Positions 32,308-39,882 of a stretch of 39,882 bases of DNA are shown in pieces (positions within the stretch are counted from its first letter, which is position 1; every line of letters begins with the position of its first letter). Below the pieces are notes generated by a model. The model searched no databases, had not been told where the DNA came from, and saw only the letters and a program-made list of their open reading frames with translations. The stretch comes from Armatimonadota bacterium (lineage in GTDB: Bacteria > Armatimonadota > Armatimonadia > Armatimonadales > Capsulimonadaceae). The stretch spans positions 1 through 39,882 of the forward strand of contig JANXNV010000302.1 of assembly GCA_025353925.1 (NCBI GenBank). Reading direction: 5' to 3'. The translations under genes were made by a program, and so were the position numbers.

Positions 32308-33366
32308 ATGAACCAAATCGACGGCTTTTATGGGGAAGGCGGCGGGCAGATACTGCGGACGAGCCTCTCCCTCTCCGTGCTGACCGGGCAGCCGGTTGAG
32401 ATCACTCGCATTCGGGCCGGGCGCAGCAAGCCCGGTCTGAAGGCGCAGCACCTCGCGGCGGTGCAGGCCGCCGCCGCCCTCAGTGCCGCTCAAATCGAGG
32501 GGGCGGAGCTGGGGTCCCAGAAGCTGCGGTTCACGCCGCTCTGCCCGGCGGCACCGGGGGAGTACCACTTCGCCATCGGCACCGCCGGGGCGGCGGCCCT
32601 GGTAGCGCAGACCGTCCTGCTGCCTCTGGCCTTAGCAGGCAAGCCGTCGCGCGTGACCATCACTGGGGGCACACATGTCCCCTTCGCACCGACAGCTGAG
32701 TACTTGGAACACGTTTATCTGGCTGCTCTGCGCCGCTCAGGATTGCATGTGGCTCTGACGATGCCGACGGCAGGCTTCTTTCCGCGCGGCGGCGGCAAGA
32801 TCATTCTGGAAATCGAGCCGTCGGCACTGCTGCCTGTAACGATGACGAAGCGCGGCACACACCTTGCAATCAAGGCACACATCATCACTTCGGGCCTGCC
32901 GCCGACTGTCGGCGAGCGGGGGGCCGAGGCCGTGCGGGAAGCGCTGAGCAAGTTCAAAGCTCTATTGACGACCGAGGTCCGGAACCTGCCCTCACCGGGC
33001 CAGGGCGCGGCGATCACCTTGGTTGCCGAGTGCGAAAGCGGCCCTGTCGGTTTCTCGGTCATCGGTGAGCGCGGCAAACGGATCGAGACCGTCGCCGCCG
33101 AAGCCTGTGCGGAGTTTGAGGCATGGCACGGAACCAAAGCCGCCTGCGAAGAGCACCTGGCTGATCAGCTGGCTTTGCCGTCCGCCCTGGCTGCCGGGGA
33201 AAGCCGCTGGTCCGTCTCGCGGGTCACTGAACATCTGCGCAGTGTGCTCTGGCTCCTACCACAGTTCTTACCGCTTACCATCGACATTCAACAGGAAAAG
33301 AATGCGGTCGGGACAATCTCTATGGTCTCTGGCGGCCTTCCTGGAAAACCGCAGCATTTCGGGTAG
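32308..33366 (+). CDS. rtcA: RNA 3'-terminal phosphate cyclase
   Basis: 352 residues. Starts 8 bases after rtcB with AGGA 6 bases before ATG. Motifs: 'DGFYGEGGGQILRTSLSLSVLTG' (residues 5-27), 'RIRAGRSKPGLKAQHLAAVQAA', 'RGTHLAIKAHI' and the active histidine segment 'EEHLADQLALPSALA' near residue 290. It converts RNA 3'-phosphates to 2',3'-cyclic phosphates with ATP and can also adenylylate 5' ends. Together with RtcB it forms the bacterial RNA repair pair. No RtcR regulator is visible, in contrast to enterobacteria. Confidence 0.94.
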   Translation: MNQIDGFYGEGGGQILRTSLSLSVLTGQPVEITRIRAGRSKPGLKAQHLAAVQAAAALSAAQIEGAELGSQKLRFTPLCPAAPGEYHFAIGTAGAAALVAQTVLLPLALAGKPSRVTITGGTHVPFAPTAEYLEHVYLAALRRSGLHVALTMPTAGFFPRGGGKIILEIEPSALLPVTMTKRGTHLAIKAHIITSGLPPTVGERGAEAVREALSKFKALLTTEVRNLPSPGQGAAITLVAECESGPVGFSVIGERGKRIETVAAEACAEFEAWHGTKAACEEHLADQLALPSALAAGESRWSVSRVTEHLRSVLWLLPQFLPLTIDIQQEKNAVGTISMVSGGLPGKPQHFG

Positions 33367-33375
33367 AATAGACGC

Positions 33376-33708
33376 ATGGAAAGAGCGGAACGCTGGCAAA
33401 AGCTGTGTGTCGAAAATGGATGGCTCGTCGGCGGCACTTTTGCTGCCCCCGAAGGGCAGCAGCTCGTGTTCAGCTTTCAGGGGATTGGTAAAGATCCGGA
33501 CGGGGGCAGCACCGCTCCGGGTTTCATCGTCGCCAGCGATCCGACGCAATACTCGCTCAAGAACGCGCCCTGCTCCACGCAGGTCACCGAAGAATTTATC
33601 GTCGCCAAGCCTCTGAAAGGCTACAACGTCTCCGTATGGACCTATTTCTTATGGGAAGATCTAGTCAGCATCGAGCTGTCCAAATTGGAGGCCGATCGGG
33701 TCGTCTGA
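33376..33708 (+). CDS. Small hypothetical protein after rtcA
   Basis: 110 residues, no recognised family. It begins 9 bases after rtcA. No ribosome site is seen, but TAGAAT lies 6 bases before the ATG (33364-33369), so it may have its own leaderless transcript. The sequence 'GWLVGGTFAAPEGQQLVFSFQGIGKDPDGG' and 'VTEEFIVAKPLKGYNVSVWTYFLW' is globular, with no signal or membrane helix. Confidence 0.65.
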   Translation: MERAERWQKLCVENGWLVGGTFAAPEGQQLVFSFQGIGKDPDGGSTAPGFIVASDPTQYSLKNAPCSTQVTEEFIVAKPLKGYNVSVWTYFLWEDLVSIELSKLEADRVV

Positions 33709-33725
33709 CACGCAGAAATATTCTG

Positions 33726-33754
33726 TTGCATTTTACCCCGGACACGGGTATAAT
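33726..33754 (+). promoter_or_regulatory. Promoter of tRNA-Thr
   Basis: TTGCAT at 33726-33731, 17 bases, perfect TATAAT at 33749-33754. It lies 25 bases before the tRNA 5' end. Confidence 0.75.
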
Positions 33755-33779
33755 GGCCCCGAGATGATGTTAAGAATAT

Positions 33780-33851
33780 GCCGACATGGCTCAGTGGTAG
33801 AGCAGCTGTTTCGTAAACAGCAGGTCCGCGGTTCGAATCCGCGTGTCGGCC
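33780..33851 (+). tRNA. tRNA-Thr (anticodon CGU)
   Basis: Acceptor stem GCCGACA/TGTCGGC (33780-33786 and 33844-33850), D arm with GCTC...GAGC, anticodon stem GCTGT/ACAGC with loop TTCGTAA (anticodon CGU, reading ACG), T arm CGCGG-TTCGAAT-CCGCG. The discriminator base is C at 33851 and the CCA is not encoded. No second tRNA is next to it. Confidence 0.95.
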
Positions 33852-33891
33852 TCTTCTTCATTTACCACCCTGAGAAACTACCATAATCCCC

Positions 33892-35254
33892 TTATGGCTT
33901 GAATTTTTTCTTTAGATGTTCCGTCATACCTTTTTCGCCATTCATCGCGGCGAGGAGTGCTGCATCGAAGCCTTTCGGAACGCCGTGTTCGTCGGGCGTC
34001 TCGAGATCAGCACCGTACTCGATGAGCAAATCCACAATCGCTCCGTGTCCTTTTTGGGCCGCCTCGGCGAGAGGACTGCTCACGTTGTTGCCGACGTCCA
34101 CCTGCGCCCCGTACTCGAGCAGAAGACGTACCGTTTCCAGATTCCCCCGCTGAGCGGCGACCATTAATGCGGTTATGCCGTATTTGTTCGCAGCCTGAAC
34201 ATCTGCCCCCCCGAGCCAGCAGCGTCCGCACCACCTCGGCGTACCCGCCGACAACAGCACGCATGAGGGCGGTACGCCCATATTCTGCCGTCAAGTTCGG
34301 ATCAGCCCCCGCCCGCAGCAAGGCGAAGACACAGTCGAGATGTCCGTGCTGACAAGCAAGAAGCAAGGCACTTTCGGCCCGCTCGTTCCGCAGATTCACA
34401 TCGGCGTCTTGACCGAGGAGCAGAAGCAGGGCATCCCTGTCGCCACTAGTTGCCGCTGCATGCAGACTCGTACCATCGGCCACTTGGAGTAAGTGCATCA
34501 CTTCGGATTTGCTCTCTGCCGGCGACTTGGCTTTATGGAGGGGCTGCCCTACGGTCTGATTGGTTCCGTACTCCACTAAGACCCGTATCGGCTCAGGGTG
34601 ATTCTTGACAATCGCGAAAGCCAGCGCACTCAGACCCTCAGCCGTAACTGTGTCAACATCCGCCCTTGCTTCCAGCAAAGACCGGACTATCCCGGTGCTG
34701 CCCTGCATCGCCGCGCTCATCAACGGGGTGACACCCTCTTCGTTGGCTTGATCCGTTCGCGCTCCACGTTCCAATAGCAGCCGAACCAGTTCCGGTTTGT
34801 CATGGAAAATCGCCCATTCGAGCGCACCCCGACTGTGTGGAGCGGATGCGTTGACGTTTGCCCCCGCCTCGATGAGAATCCAAGCACACCTCTCGTGCCC
34901 GCGGAGGCAGACGGCGGCGAGTGCAGTAAAACCCTTTGCATTGGCTGCTTCCAAGTTTGGACCATACCCGAGAAGTAGGCGCAAAGTGTCGTCCTGACCC
35001 CGCCACGCTGCCGATAGCGGAGCAGTTCCGCCATTGGGGCCGCGAAGATCGATCTCTGCTCCTGAGTCAAGAAGCAGCTTCGCCAAGTCAGTAGGTCCGC
35101 CCCGGATAGCATAAATGAGTGGAGAACAGTCATTTTGGCTCAAAGAATTGACGTCCATTCCCTGACTAATCAACCGTTGTGCGGCGGCTAGGTCGCCATT
35201 TTTGGCGGCTAGGTCGCCATTTTTGGCGGCTGTATGAAGTGGACTTTCTGCCAT
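33892..35254 (-). pseudogene. Ankyrin-repeat protein gene, frameshifted at a seven-base homopolymer
   Basis: The first frame starts at the ATG at 35254 (AGGAG 6 bases upstream) and carries about ten ankyrin repeats ('G.T.LMSAAMQGSTGIVRSLLEARADVDTV' type). After 'VVRTLLARGG' it leaves the ankyrin frame and ends at 34007. The other frame takes over from 'ADVQAANKYGITALMVAAQRGNLETVRLLLEYGAQVDVGNN' to the stop at 33892. The join is at seven C on the plus strand (34206-34212). With six, the frame reads 'LLARGADVQAANKYG', a perfect ankyrin unit, giving about 450 residues. Either a mutation, a slippery tract or a sequence error. No signal peptide. Confidence 0.85.
35183..35231 (-). repeat. 21-bp tandem repeat in the ankyrin gene N-terminus
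   Basis: Exact copies at 35183-35203 and 35204-35224 plus a partial third (35225-35231). They encode the seven-residue unit A-A-K-N-G-D-L twice near residue 10, an in-frame duplication inside the first ankyrin repeat. Confidence 0.9.
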
Positions 35255-35299
35255 AAATTTCTCCTGCGCTTTAGTATTGCTCCAATTGCCACTGATATG

Positions 35300-35329
35300 A
35301 CATAATTCGAGCCGAAATATGGATTATGT
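35300..35329. promoter_or_regulatory. Inverted repeat ACATAAT / ATTATGT in divergent promoter region
   Basis: Arms at 35300-35306 and 35323-35329, 16 bases apart, in the 91-base gap between the ankyrin gene and the photolyase-related gene. CATAAT at 35332-35337 may be the -10 box of the latter, 8 bases before its ATG. Possible operator. Confidence 0.4.
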
Positions 35330-35345
35330 GCCATAATATAGCACT

Positions 35346-36860
35346 ATGGAAATCCGTCTCCTTTTCCCGAATCAACTCTTTGTCGAAGCGTTTGAGCCGC
35401 ACATTCAAACCTGTCTTCTCATCGAGCACCCGCTGTTTTTCTCCGAACAGAAATTTCATGTTCAGAAGCTTATGCTGCATGCCGTCACGATGCGCCTGTT
35501 CTGTGAGCGGCTGCGAGAAGCGGGCAAGACAGCCGAGGTGATTTCGGCGGATCAGTGTGCGGCGGAAGCCGATCTGATCACGGCCCTGCGCCAATTCAGC
35601 CACCCGGGTGACACGCTGGTGGTTTACGATGTCGTGGATGACCGTTTGGAGAAGTCGTTAAACGCGGTTGCCCAAGCACTGGGGCTGCCGCTGGTCGTGG
35701 AGGAGAGTCCGGGCTTTCTCACGGACCGTTCGGCACTGGCGGAGTACCGGAAGCTGCGTCCGAACGCCGCGCGGATGGCCGATTTTTACACCTGGCAGCG
35801 CAAACGGATGAACGTTCTGGTACTTCCGGACGGAAAGCCGGTCGGGGGGGTATGGAGCCTCGATGCGGAGAACCGAAAACGTCTGCCCAAAGGTCTGGCT
35901 CCGCCGGAGAAAGAAACGCTTCGCTACAATGACCATGAAACGGCTCTTCTCGCCAAAGCTGCCCAGAGGTTTGCCGGCAGCCCCGGAGCGTCGGAAGGTT
36001 TTTCGCATCCGCTCACGCCCGACCACGCGGAGTACGAACTGGAGCGGTTTTTAGAGGAACGGTTTTTGTCGTTTGGTGAGTACGAAGATGCGATCTCGGA
36101 AAACAAAATCACGCTTTACCATAGTCGTCTCAGCGCGGCGATCAACTGCGGCCTGCTCAGCCCCGCTCATGTGATCGAGACAGCCCTGGCGTTCGCGAAG
36201 AAGCATCAGACGCCTCTGAATTCCGTGGAGGGCTTCGTCCGGCAGATCATCGGCTGGCGGGAGTATATGCGGGCCACCTATGTCTGGTTCGGCCCGCGTA
36301 TGCGCAAAGCGAACAGCCTGAATCATCAGAACGACCTGCCGGAGGGCTTTTGGGATGCCGAAACGGGTATTCGCCCCATCGACGGGGCAATCCGCAGCGT
36401 GTTGGCGACAGCCTATACCCATCACATCGAGCGGCTGATGGTACTAGGCTGCTTTCTTCTTTTGAATGAAACTCACCCGACGGCCGTTTACGACTGGTTT
36501 ATGGCCCTCTTTATCGATGCCTACGACTGGGTCATGGTGCCGAACGTTTACGCGATGAGTCAGTACGCCGATGAAGGCATTACGACAAAGCCCTACCTCT
36601 GCGGCAGCAACTACATACTCAAAATGTCGAATTATCCCAAAGAGAGCTGGACAGAGACCTGGGACGGCCTGTACTGGCGTTTTATTGACCGGAACCGGGA
36701 GACTCTGGCGAAGAACCAGCGTCTCGGGTTCTCCGTGCAGACCTATGACCGCCTGCCGGCGGAGCGCAAGGCAAAGCTTGCGGAAGCCGTTACCCTTTAT
36801 CTGCCGGCCCATGCGCTTTCGCGCGGTACTCCGACGGAGAAGTCCCCTGACAGCGTTTGA
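35346..36860 (+). CDS. Photolyase/cryptochrome-related protein (PhrB-like) without iron-sulphur cysteines
   Basis: 504 residues. It matches the deoxyribodipyrimidine photolyase-related (FeS-BCP-like) group: an N-terminal Rossmann-like domain, then an all-helical FAD domain with 'HSRLSAAINCGLLSPAHVI', 'VEGFVRQIIGWREYMRATYVW', 'THHIERLMVLGCFLLLNETHP' and 'VYDWFMALFIDAYDWVMVPNVYAMSQYAD'. The FeS members have four conserved cysteines. Here C369 is present and C419 ('KPYLCGSNY') is nearby, but the 'MSDYC..C' and 'ACPFN' parts read 'MSNYPKESWTETWDGLYW', so the cluster is absent. Possible (6-4) photolyase or light sensor. The last 71 bases overlap the araC-type gene on the other strand. No SD seen. 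Confidence 0.85.
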   Translation: MEIRLLFPNQLFVEAFEPHIQTCLLIEHPLFFSEQKFHVQKLMLHAVTMRLFCERLREAGKTAEVISADQCAAEADLITALRQFSHPGDTLVVYDVVDDRLEKSLNAVAQALGLPLVVEESPGFLTDRSALAEYRKLRPNAARMADFYTWQRKRMNVLVLPDGKPVGGVWSLDAENRKRLPKGLAPPEKETLRYNDHETALLAKAAQRFAGSPGASEGFSHPLTPDHAEYELERFLEERFLSFGEYEDAISENKITLYHSRLSAAINCGLLSPAHVIETALAFAKKHQTPLNSVEGFVRQIIGWREYMRATYVWFGPRMRKANSLNHQNDLPEGFWDAETGIRPIDGAIRSVLATAYTHHIERLMVLGCFLLLNETHPTAVYDWFMALFIDAYDWVMVPNVYAMSQYADEGITTKPYLCGSNYILKMSNYPKESWTETWDGLYWRFIDRNRETLAKNQRLGFSVQTYDRLPAERKAKLAEAVTLYLPAHALSRGTPTEKSPDSV

Positions 36861-37656
36861 ATGCAGTGCTGAAAGCAAAGGGGTTGTCGTAACCGACTTT
36901 TTGCGCGACGACCTCGATGGTACAGAAGTCCGAGGCCAGCAGTGCCATCGCCAGACGCATTCGGAGGCTGACCACATGGCTCATCGGGCTGCGGCCCAGA
37001 TGCCGCTGGCAAAGGCGGCGCAGATGCTCCCCGCTGACTCCGACCCGGGCCGCCAGCACCTCGACAGTCCAGGGATGACCGAGATCCGCCCCGACCTCCT
37101 CCCATAAAAGGCGCAGCCGCGTATCTCCCTGCTCCGGGCGGACCATCTGCCGAGCGTAGGCCGCGACCAAAAACGCCCAAGGCGGCAGCAGAGCCGAGTC
37201 GGCGGCTTCGGTCACCTCCCGGCGCAGACCGGCCAGGGCGGAGGCGAGCGGTCCCGTGTCTACGGTGAGCAGCCGGGGCGTATCGAAAGGACTCAGCCAG
37301 GCCTCGGCGGACTGCACCCAGCACAAATCCCAGCGCGTGTCGGCGGCAGCCTGATAGGCATGGAGGACGTTTGGGGGTGTTAGGTAGGCCATGCCCGCTT
37401 CGCACCGCATCCACTGATCGCCGAGCAGGACCCAGCCACACCCTGTCCGGCAGACGAGAAGCTGACTTTGCCGAGGGGCTGGCCGAACGAATCGAAATCC
37501 CGGTGCGGCATCGGTGATGCCCACAAGCTGGATGCCATGCGCCTCCAGTGCTGGACAGAGGGCGGAGCTGATCAGCCACTCCCGTGACTGGAGACTGACG
37601 ATGTGGGTTTCGCAAAGGTCCGTGTTGAAATCTACGATTGACATAGTGTTCGGCAT
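36790..37656 (-). CDS. AraC-family transcriptional regulator
   Basis: 288 residues. An N-terminal cupin-like effector domain (about 20-140; 'RTGCGWVLLGDQWMRCEAGMAYLTPPNVLHAYQA') and a C-terminal double helix-turn-helix ('WTVEVLAARVGVSGEHLRRLCQRHLGRSPMSHVVSLRMRLAMALLASDFCTIEVVAQKVGYDNPFAFSTAFKRCQGTSPSEYR'). It probably senses a sugar and activates genes. It is divergent from the secreted glutaminase-like gene, 70 bases apart, a likely target. TATAAT lies on the minus strand 5 bases before the ATG at 37656, suggesting a leaderless transcript. The end overlaps the photolyase-related gene by 71 bases. Confidence 0.93.
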   Translation of the reverse strand: MPNTMSIVDFNTDLCETHIVSLQSREWLISSALCPALEAHGIQLVGITDAAPGFRFVRPAPRQSQLLVCRTGCGWVLLGDQWMRCEAGMAYLTPPNVLHAYQAAADTRWDLCWVQSAEAWLSPFDTPRLLTVDTGPLASALAGLRREVTEAADSALLPPWAFLVAAYARQMVRPEQGDTRLRLLWEEVGADLGHPWTVEVLAARVGVSGEHLRRLCQRHLGRSPMSHVVSLRMRLAMALLASDFCTIEVVAQKVGYDNPFAFSTAFKRCQGTSPSEYRAKAHGPADKG

Positions 37657-37661
37657 AGAGT

Positions 37662-37667
37662 ATTATA
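37662..37667 (-). promoter_or_regulatory. Perfect -10 box of the AraC regulator
   Basis: TATAAT on the minus strand at 37662-37667, only 5 bases from the ATG. No -35 box is clear. It lies in the 70-base gap shared with the divergent gene at 37727. Confidence 0.5.
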
Positions 37668-37726
37668 GCGAGTAATCAAGCAAAAGTGTCGATTGGCATC
37701 TTTTCTTCCGAAAGGCTTCAATTCCT

Positions 37727-39882
37727 ATGCGCTGTCAATTTTTCACGGTCGCAGCAGCGTTGCTGACCGTCGCCCCACTCGCCCATGCAGCCCCAGACCC
37801 GTTCCGTCCTCCAGCCGTGCCGCTGCTCACTTCAGACCCATTTTTCAGCGTTTGGTCCATGTCCGACACGCTGAACGGCGCTCCCACCCGCCACTGGACC
37901 CAGCGCGAAATGCCGCTGACCAGCCTGCTCCGGATCGATGGAAAAACCTATCGCCTGATGGGCAGCGCACCACATACCTTGCCCGGCTTCCCGCAGACCG
38001 GGGTACAGGTCACCCCGACCCGCAGCATCTACGACTTTGAGGACTCAGCAGTCCATGTCACGCTGACATTTATGACCCCTGCCCTGCCCCACGACCTCGA
38101 TGTTCTGGCCCGGCCCGTCACTTACCTGACCTGGGACGTGCGCACAGTCGACGGCAAGACCCACGACATTTCGCTTTATGACAGCATGAGCGGCCTGCTG
38201 GCGGTCAACGAAGCGAGGCAGCCCGTGACCTGGTCCCGGGAGACCATGGGTCCACTGACGGCACAAAAGATCGGCACCGTCAAGCAGAAATACCTGGGCG
38301 TCTCCGGCGATGATGCTCGCCGCGACTGGGGTTACGCCTGCCTGGTCGCCCCGACCGCCCAGACCCTGTCCTACGCCGCCGCGAGCAGTATTCTGACCCG
38401 TACGTTCGCTTCCAGTGGCACCCTGGCCTTGAGTGTTGACGACATCATGCCCCGGCCCGCCAATCAAGGGGAGCCGACTCTGGCCGTAGCATTCTCGCTG
38501 GGCAAAGTTGGGGCCGCTCCCGTGTCGCGGCACGTCCTGCTCGGTTACGATGAGCAGTACAACATCAGATACTTTGGTCAGAACCTGCGTCCCTACTGGC
38601 GGCGTAACGGAATGACCCTCTCGGCTCTGTTCCAGACCGCCGAGCGCGATTACCCTGCTCTCACCGCGCGGTGTATCGCATTTGACAATGAGCTGATGGC
38701 CGATGCTACGAAAGTTGGCGGCCCGAAGTATGCTCAGATGACCGCTCTGGCCTATCGACAGTGCCTCGCCGCAAACGGCCTCGCCGCCGACGCTTACGGC
38801 AAACCGCTGCTGTTTACCAAAGAAAACAATTCCAACGGCGATATTGCCACCGTGGATGTCATCTTCCCGCAGGACCCCATGCTCGTGCTGCTGTCCCCGA
38901 CCCTGGCGAAAGCATCCATCGTTCCGGTGCTCGACTATGGCGCATCGGCCCGCTGGAAATTCCCCAATGCCCCGCATGACCTGGGAACCTATCCCATCGC
39001 ACGCGGAACCGATGACGGCGGCGAGCAGATGCCGGTCGAAGAGTCGGGCAATATCCTGATCCTCTGCGATGCAATCGCGCAGTCCGAAGGCAACGGCAGC
39101 TGGGTGACCCCGTGGTGGCCGCACCTCAGCCAGTGGGCGCAGTATTTGGAGCAGTACGGGCAGGACCCGGAAGACCAGCTCTGCACCGACGACTTCATGG
39201 GACATTTGGCGCATAACTCCAACCTATCCATCAAGGCCATCGTCGCTCTCGCGGCCTATGCCGACCTCTGCAAAATGCGCGGCGAGACAGCCAATGCGAC
39301 GAAGTACCGTGCCCTGGCCGAAGGCTTTGCGAAGCACTGGGTACAGGTTGCGGGCAGCGGTGAGGCTTCCCTGCTGGCTTTCGACAAACCCGGCACTTGG
39401 GGCATGAAGTACAATCTGGTCTGGGATAAGCTTCTGGGTCTGAACGTCTTCCCCGCCGGCGTCGCCCGCAAAGAAGTCGCTTTTTACAAAACTCAGATGC
39501 AGCCGTACGGCCTCCCACTGGATTCGCGCACGCGCACCACAAAATCGGACTGGGCGATCTGGAGTGCGACCATGGCCGAGAACCAGGCCGACTTCGAGAC
39601 ACTTACCAACCCGATATACGACTATCTTGATCAGACATCCGCCCGCCGCCCCTTTTCAGATTGGTATGCGACGGACGATGTCAACAGTGTCAACTTCAAT
39701 GCCCGACCCGTCGTCGGCGGCGTCTTCATCAAGATGCTTGCCGATCCTGGTCTGCGCAAAAAGTGGGCAGGGCGAGATAAAACATTGGTCGCCGGATGGG
39801 CACCGCTTCCCGTCGCGCCCAAAGTCGCTGTGGTCGTGCCGACCTCTCAGGCTGCCGGGCTGATCTGGCACTACACGACGCA
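37727..39882 (+). CDS. Secreted glutaminase-like protein (GtaA/DUF4965 type), 3' end beyond window
   Basis: At least 718 residues; the frame stays open to the window edge. A signal peptide is visible in residues 1-23 ('VAAALLTVAPLAHA', then 'APDPFRPPAVPLLTSDPFFSVWS', the usual start of the family). Marks of the DUF4964/5127/4965/1793 layout of fungal glutaminase A are 'VTYLTWDVRTVDGKTHDISLYDS', 'YRQCLAANGLAADAYGKPLLFTKENNSNGDIATVDVIFP', 'HDLGTYPIARGTDDGGEQMPVEESGNILIL', 'CTDDFMGHLAHNSNLSIKAIVAL' and 'GTWGMKYNLVWDKLLGLNVFP'. Fungal members release ammonia from glutamine; bacterial relatives are often encoded with glycan-using genes, so substrate is open. Start at 37727 with AAGG 11 bases upstream. 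Probably controlled by the divergent AraC protein. Confidence 0.88.
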   Translation, partial: MRCQFFTVAAALLTVAPLAHAAPDPFRPPAVPLLTSDPFFSVWSMSDTLNGAPTRHWTQREMPLTSLLRIDGKTYRLMGSAPHTLPGFPQTGVQVTPTRSIYDFEDSAVHVTLTFMTPALPHDLDVLARPVTYLTWDVRTVDGKTHDISLYDSMSGLLAVNEARQPVTWSRETMGPLTAQKIGTVKQKYLGVSGDDARRDWGYACLVAPTAQTLSYAAASSILTRTFASSGTLALSVDDIMPRPANQGEPTLAVAFSLGKVGAAPVSRHVLLGYDEQYNIRYFGQNLRPYWRRNGMTLSALFQTAERDYPALTARCIAFDNELMADATKVGGPKYAQMTALAYRQCLAANGLAADAYGKPLLFTKENNSNGDIATVDVIFPQDPMLVLLSPTLAKASIVPVLDYGASARWKFPNAPHDLGTYPIARGTDDGGEQMPVEESGNILILCDAIAQSEGNGSWVTPWWPHLSQWAQYLEQYGQDPEDQLCTDDFMGHLAHNSNLSIKAIVALAAYADLCKMRGETANATKYRALAEGFAKHWVQVAGSGEASLLAFDKPGTWGMKYNLVWDKLLGLNVFPAGVARKEVAFYKTQMQPYGLPLDSRTRTTKSDWAIWSATMAENQADFETLTNPIYDYLDQTSARRPFSDWYATDDVNSVNFNARPVVGGVFIKMLADPGLRKKWAGRDKTLVAGWAPLPVAPKVAVVVPTSQAAGLIWHYTT

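Noticed and set aside
35183-35231. CRISPR-like array
   Set aside because: The tandem units are directly adjacent with no spacers and are coding; no cas genes or spaced repeats occur anywhere in the window.
37693-38040. 115-residue plus-strand frame near the glutaminase-like start
   Set aside because: It is out of frame with the glutaminase-like gene, whose signal peptide starts at 37727.
38045-39214. 389-residue minus-strand open frame
   Set aside because: Antisense to the glutaminase-like gene, which is open to the window edge and clearly homologous to a family.

Overview
The window reads as a GC-rich bacterial chromosome segment. Several traits fit the Armatimonadota, possibly a Capsulimonas-like lineage: two DUF1559-type prepilin-like proteins (one complete with an '[15 protein letters not shown]' ending), a PEP-CTERM-like exported protein, secreted right-handed beta-helix proteins under a LacI-type regulator, and a FliA/WhiG-type sigma factor with no flagellar genes nearby. 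The taxon is inferred from gene content only; no 16S rRNA or other phylogenetic marker is present.

Layout. 1-1.7 kb: a cut-off prepilin-like gene, a zinc-finger anti-sigma-like membrane protein and a small membrane protein. 1.8-5.8 kb (+): promoter, GT4 glycosyltransferase, an (alpha/alpha)-barrel glycosidase-like protein and a phosphohexomutase, probably one glycan operon. 5.8-12.2 kb (-): six closely packed genes led by a LacI regulator (prepilin-like protein, two secreted beta-helix proteins, Gfo/Idh/MocA oxidoreductase, sugar isomerase/epimerase), with a palindromic operator candidate upstream of lacI. 12.2-16.3 kb (-): an 8-TM GGDEF/HD-GYP cyclic-di-GMP protein whose start codon lies in a long inverted repeat, a chloroperoxidase-like hydrolase and a PEP-CTERM-like protein.

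16.3-25.1 kb holds small two-gene modules around a biosynthetic operon. The modules are DUF433/DUF5615 with an operator over its promoter, a VapBC-like pair, a 45-residue protein overlapping an unknown gene, and a small protein with a retropepsin-like gene broken by an in-frame TAG. The operon (17.3-22.3 kb) is hemL, methyltransferase, FAD oxidoreductase, SRPBCC protein and ketoacyl synthase. The VapBC-like pair is bracketed by a 55-bp imperfect direct repeat of the ketoacyl synthase 3' end, not explained by ordinary gene order.

25.2-30.8 kb: sigma factor, small membrane protein, TPR protein, then eamA-type transporter, endonuclease/exonuclease/phosphatase and yajQ on the minus strand. 30.8-33.7 kb: an unusual leader followed by rtcB, rtcA and a small gene. 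tRNA-Thr(CGU) follows, then an ankyrin-repeat gene frameshifted at a seven-base homopolymer, a photolyase-related protein lacking the usual iron-sulphur cysteines, an AraC regulator and the start of a secreted glutaminase-like (DUF4965-type) protein that runs off the window. Several genes have a -10-like box only 5-8 bases upstream of the start codon, suggesting leaderless transcription.
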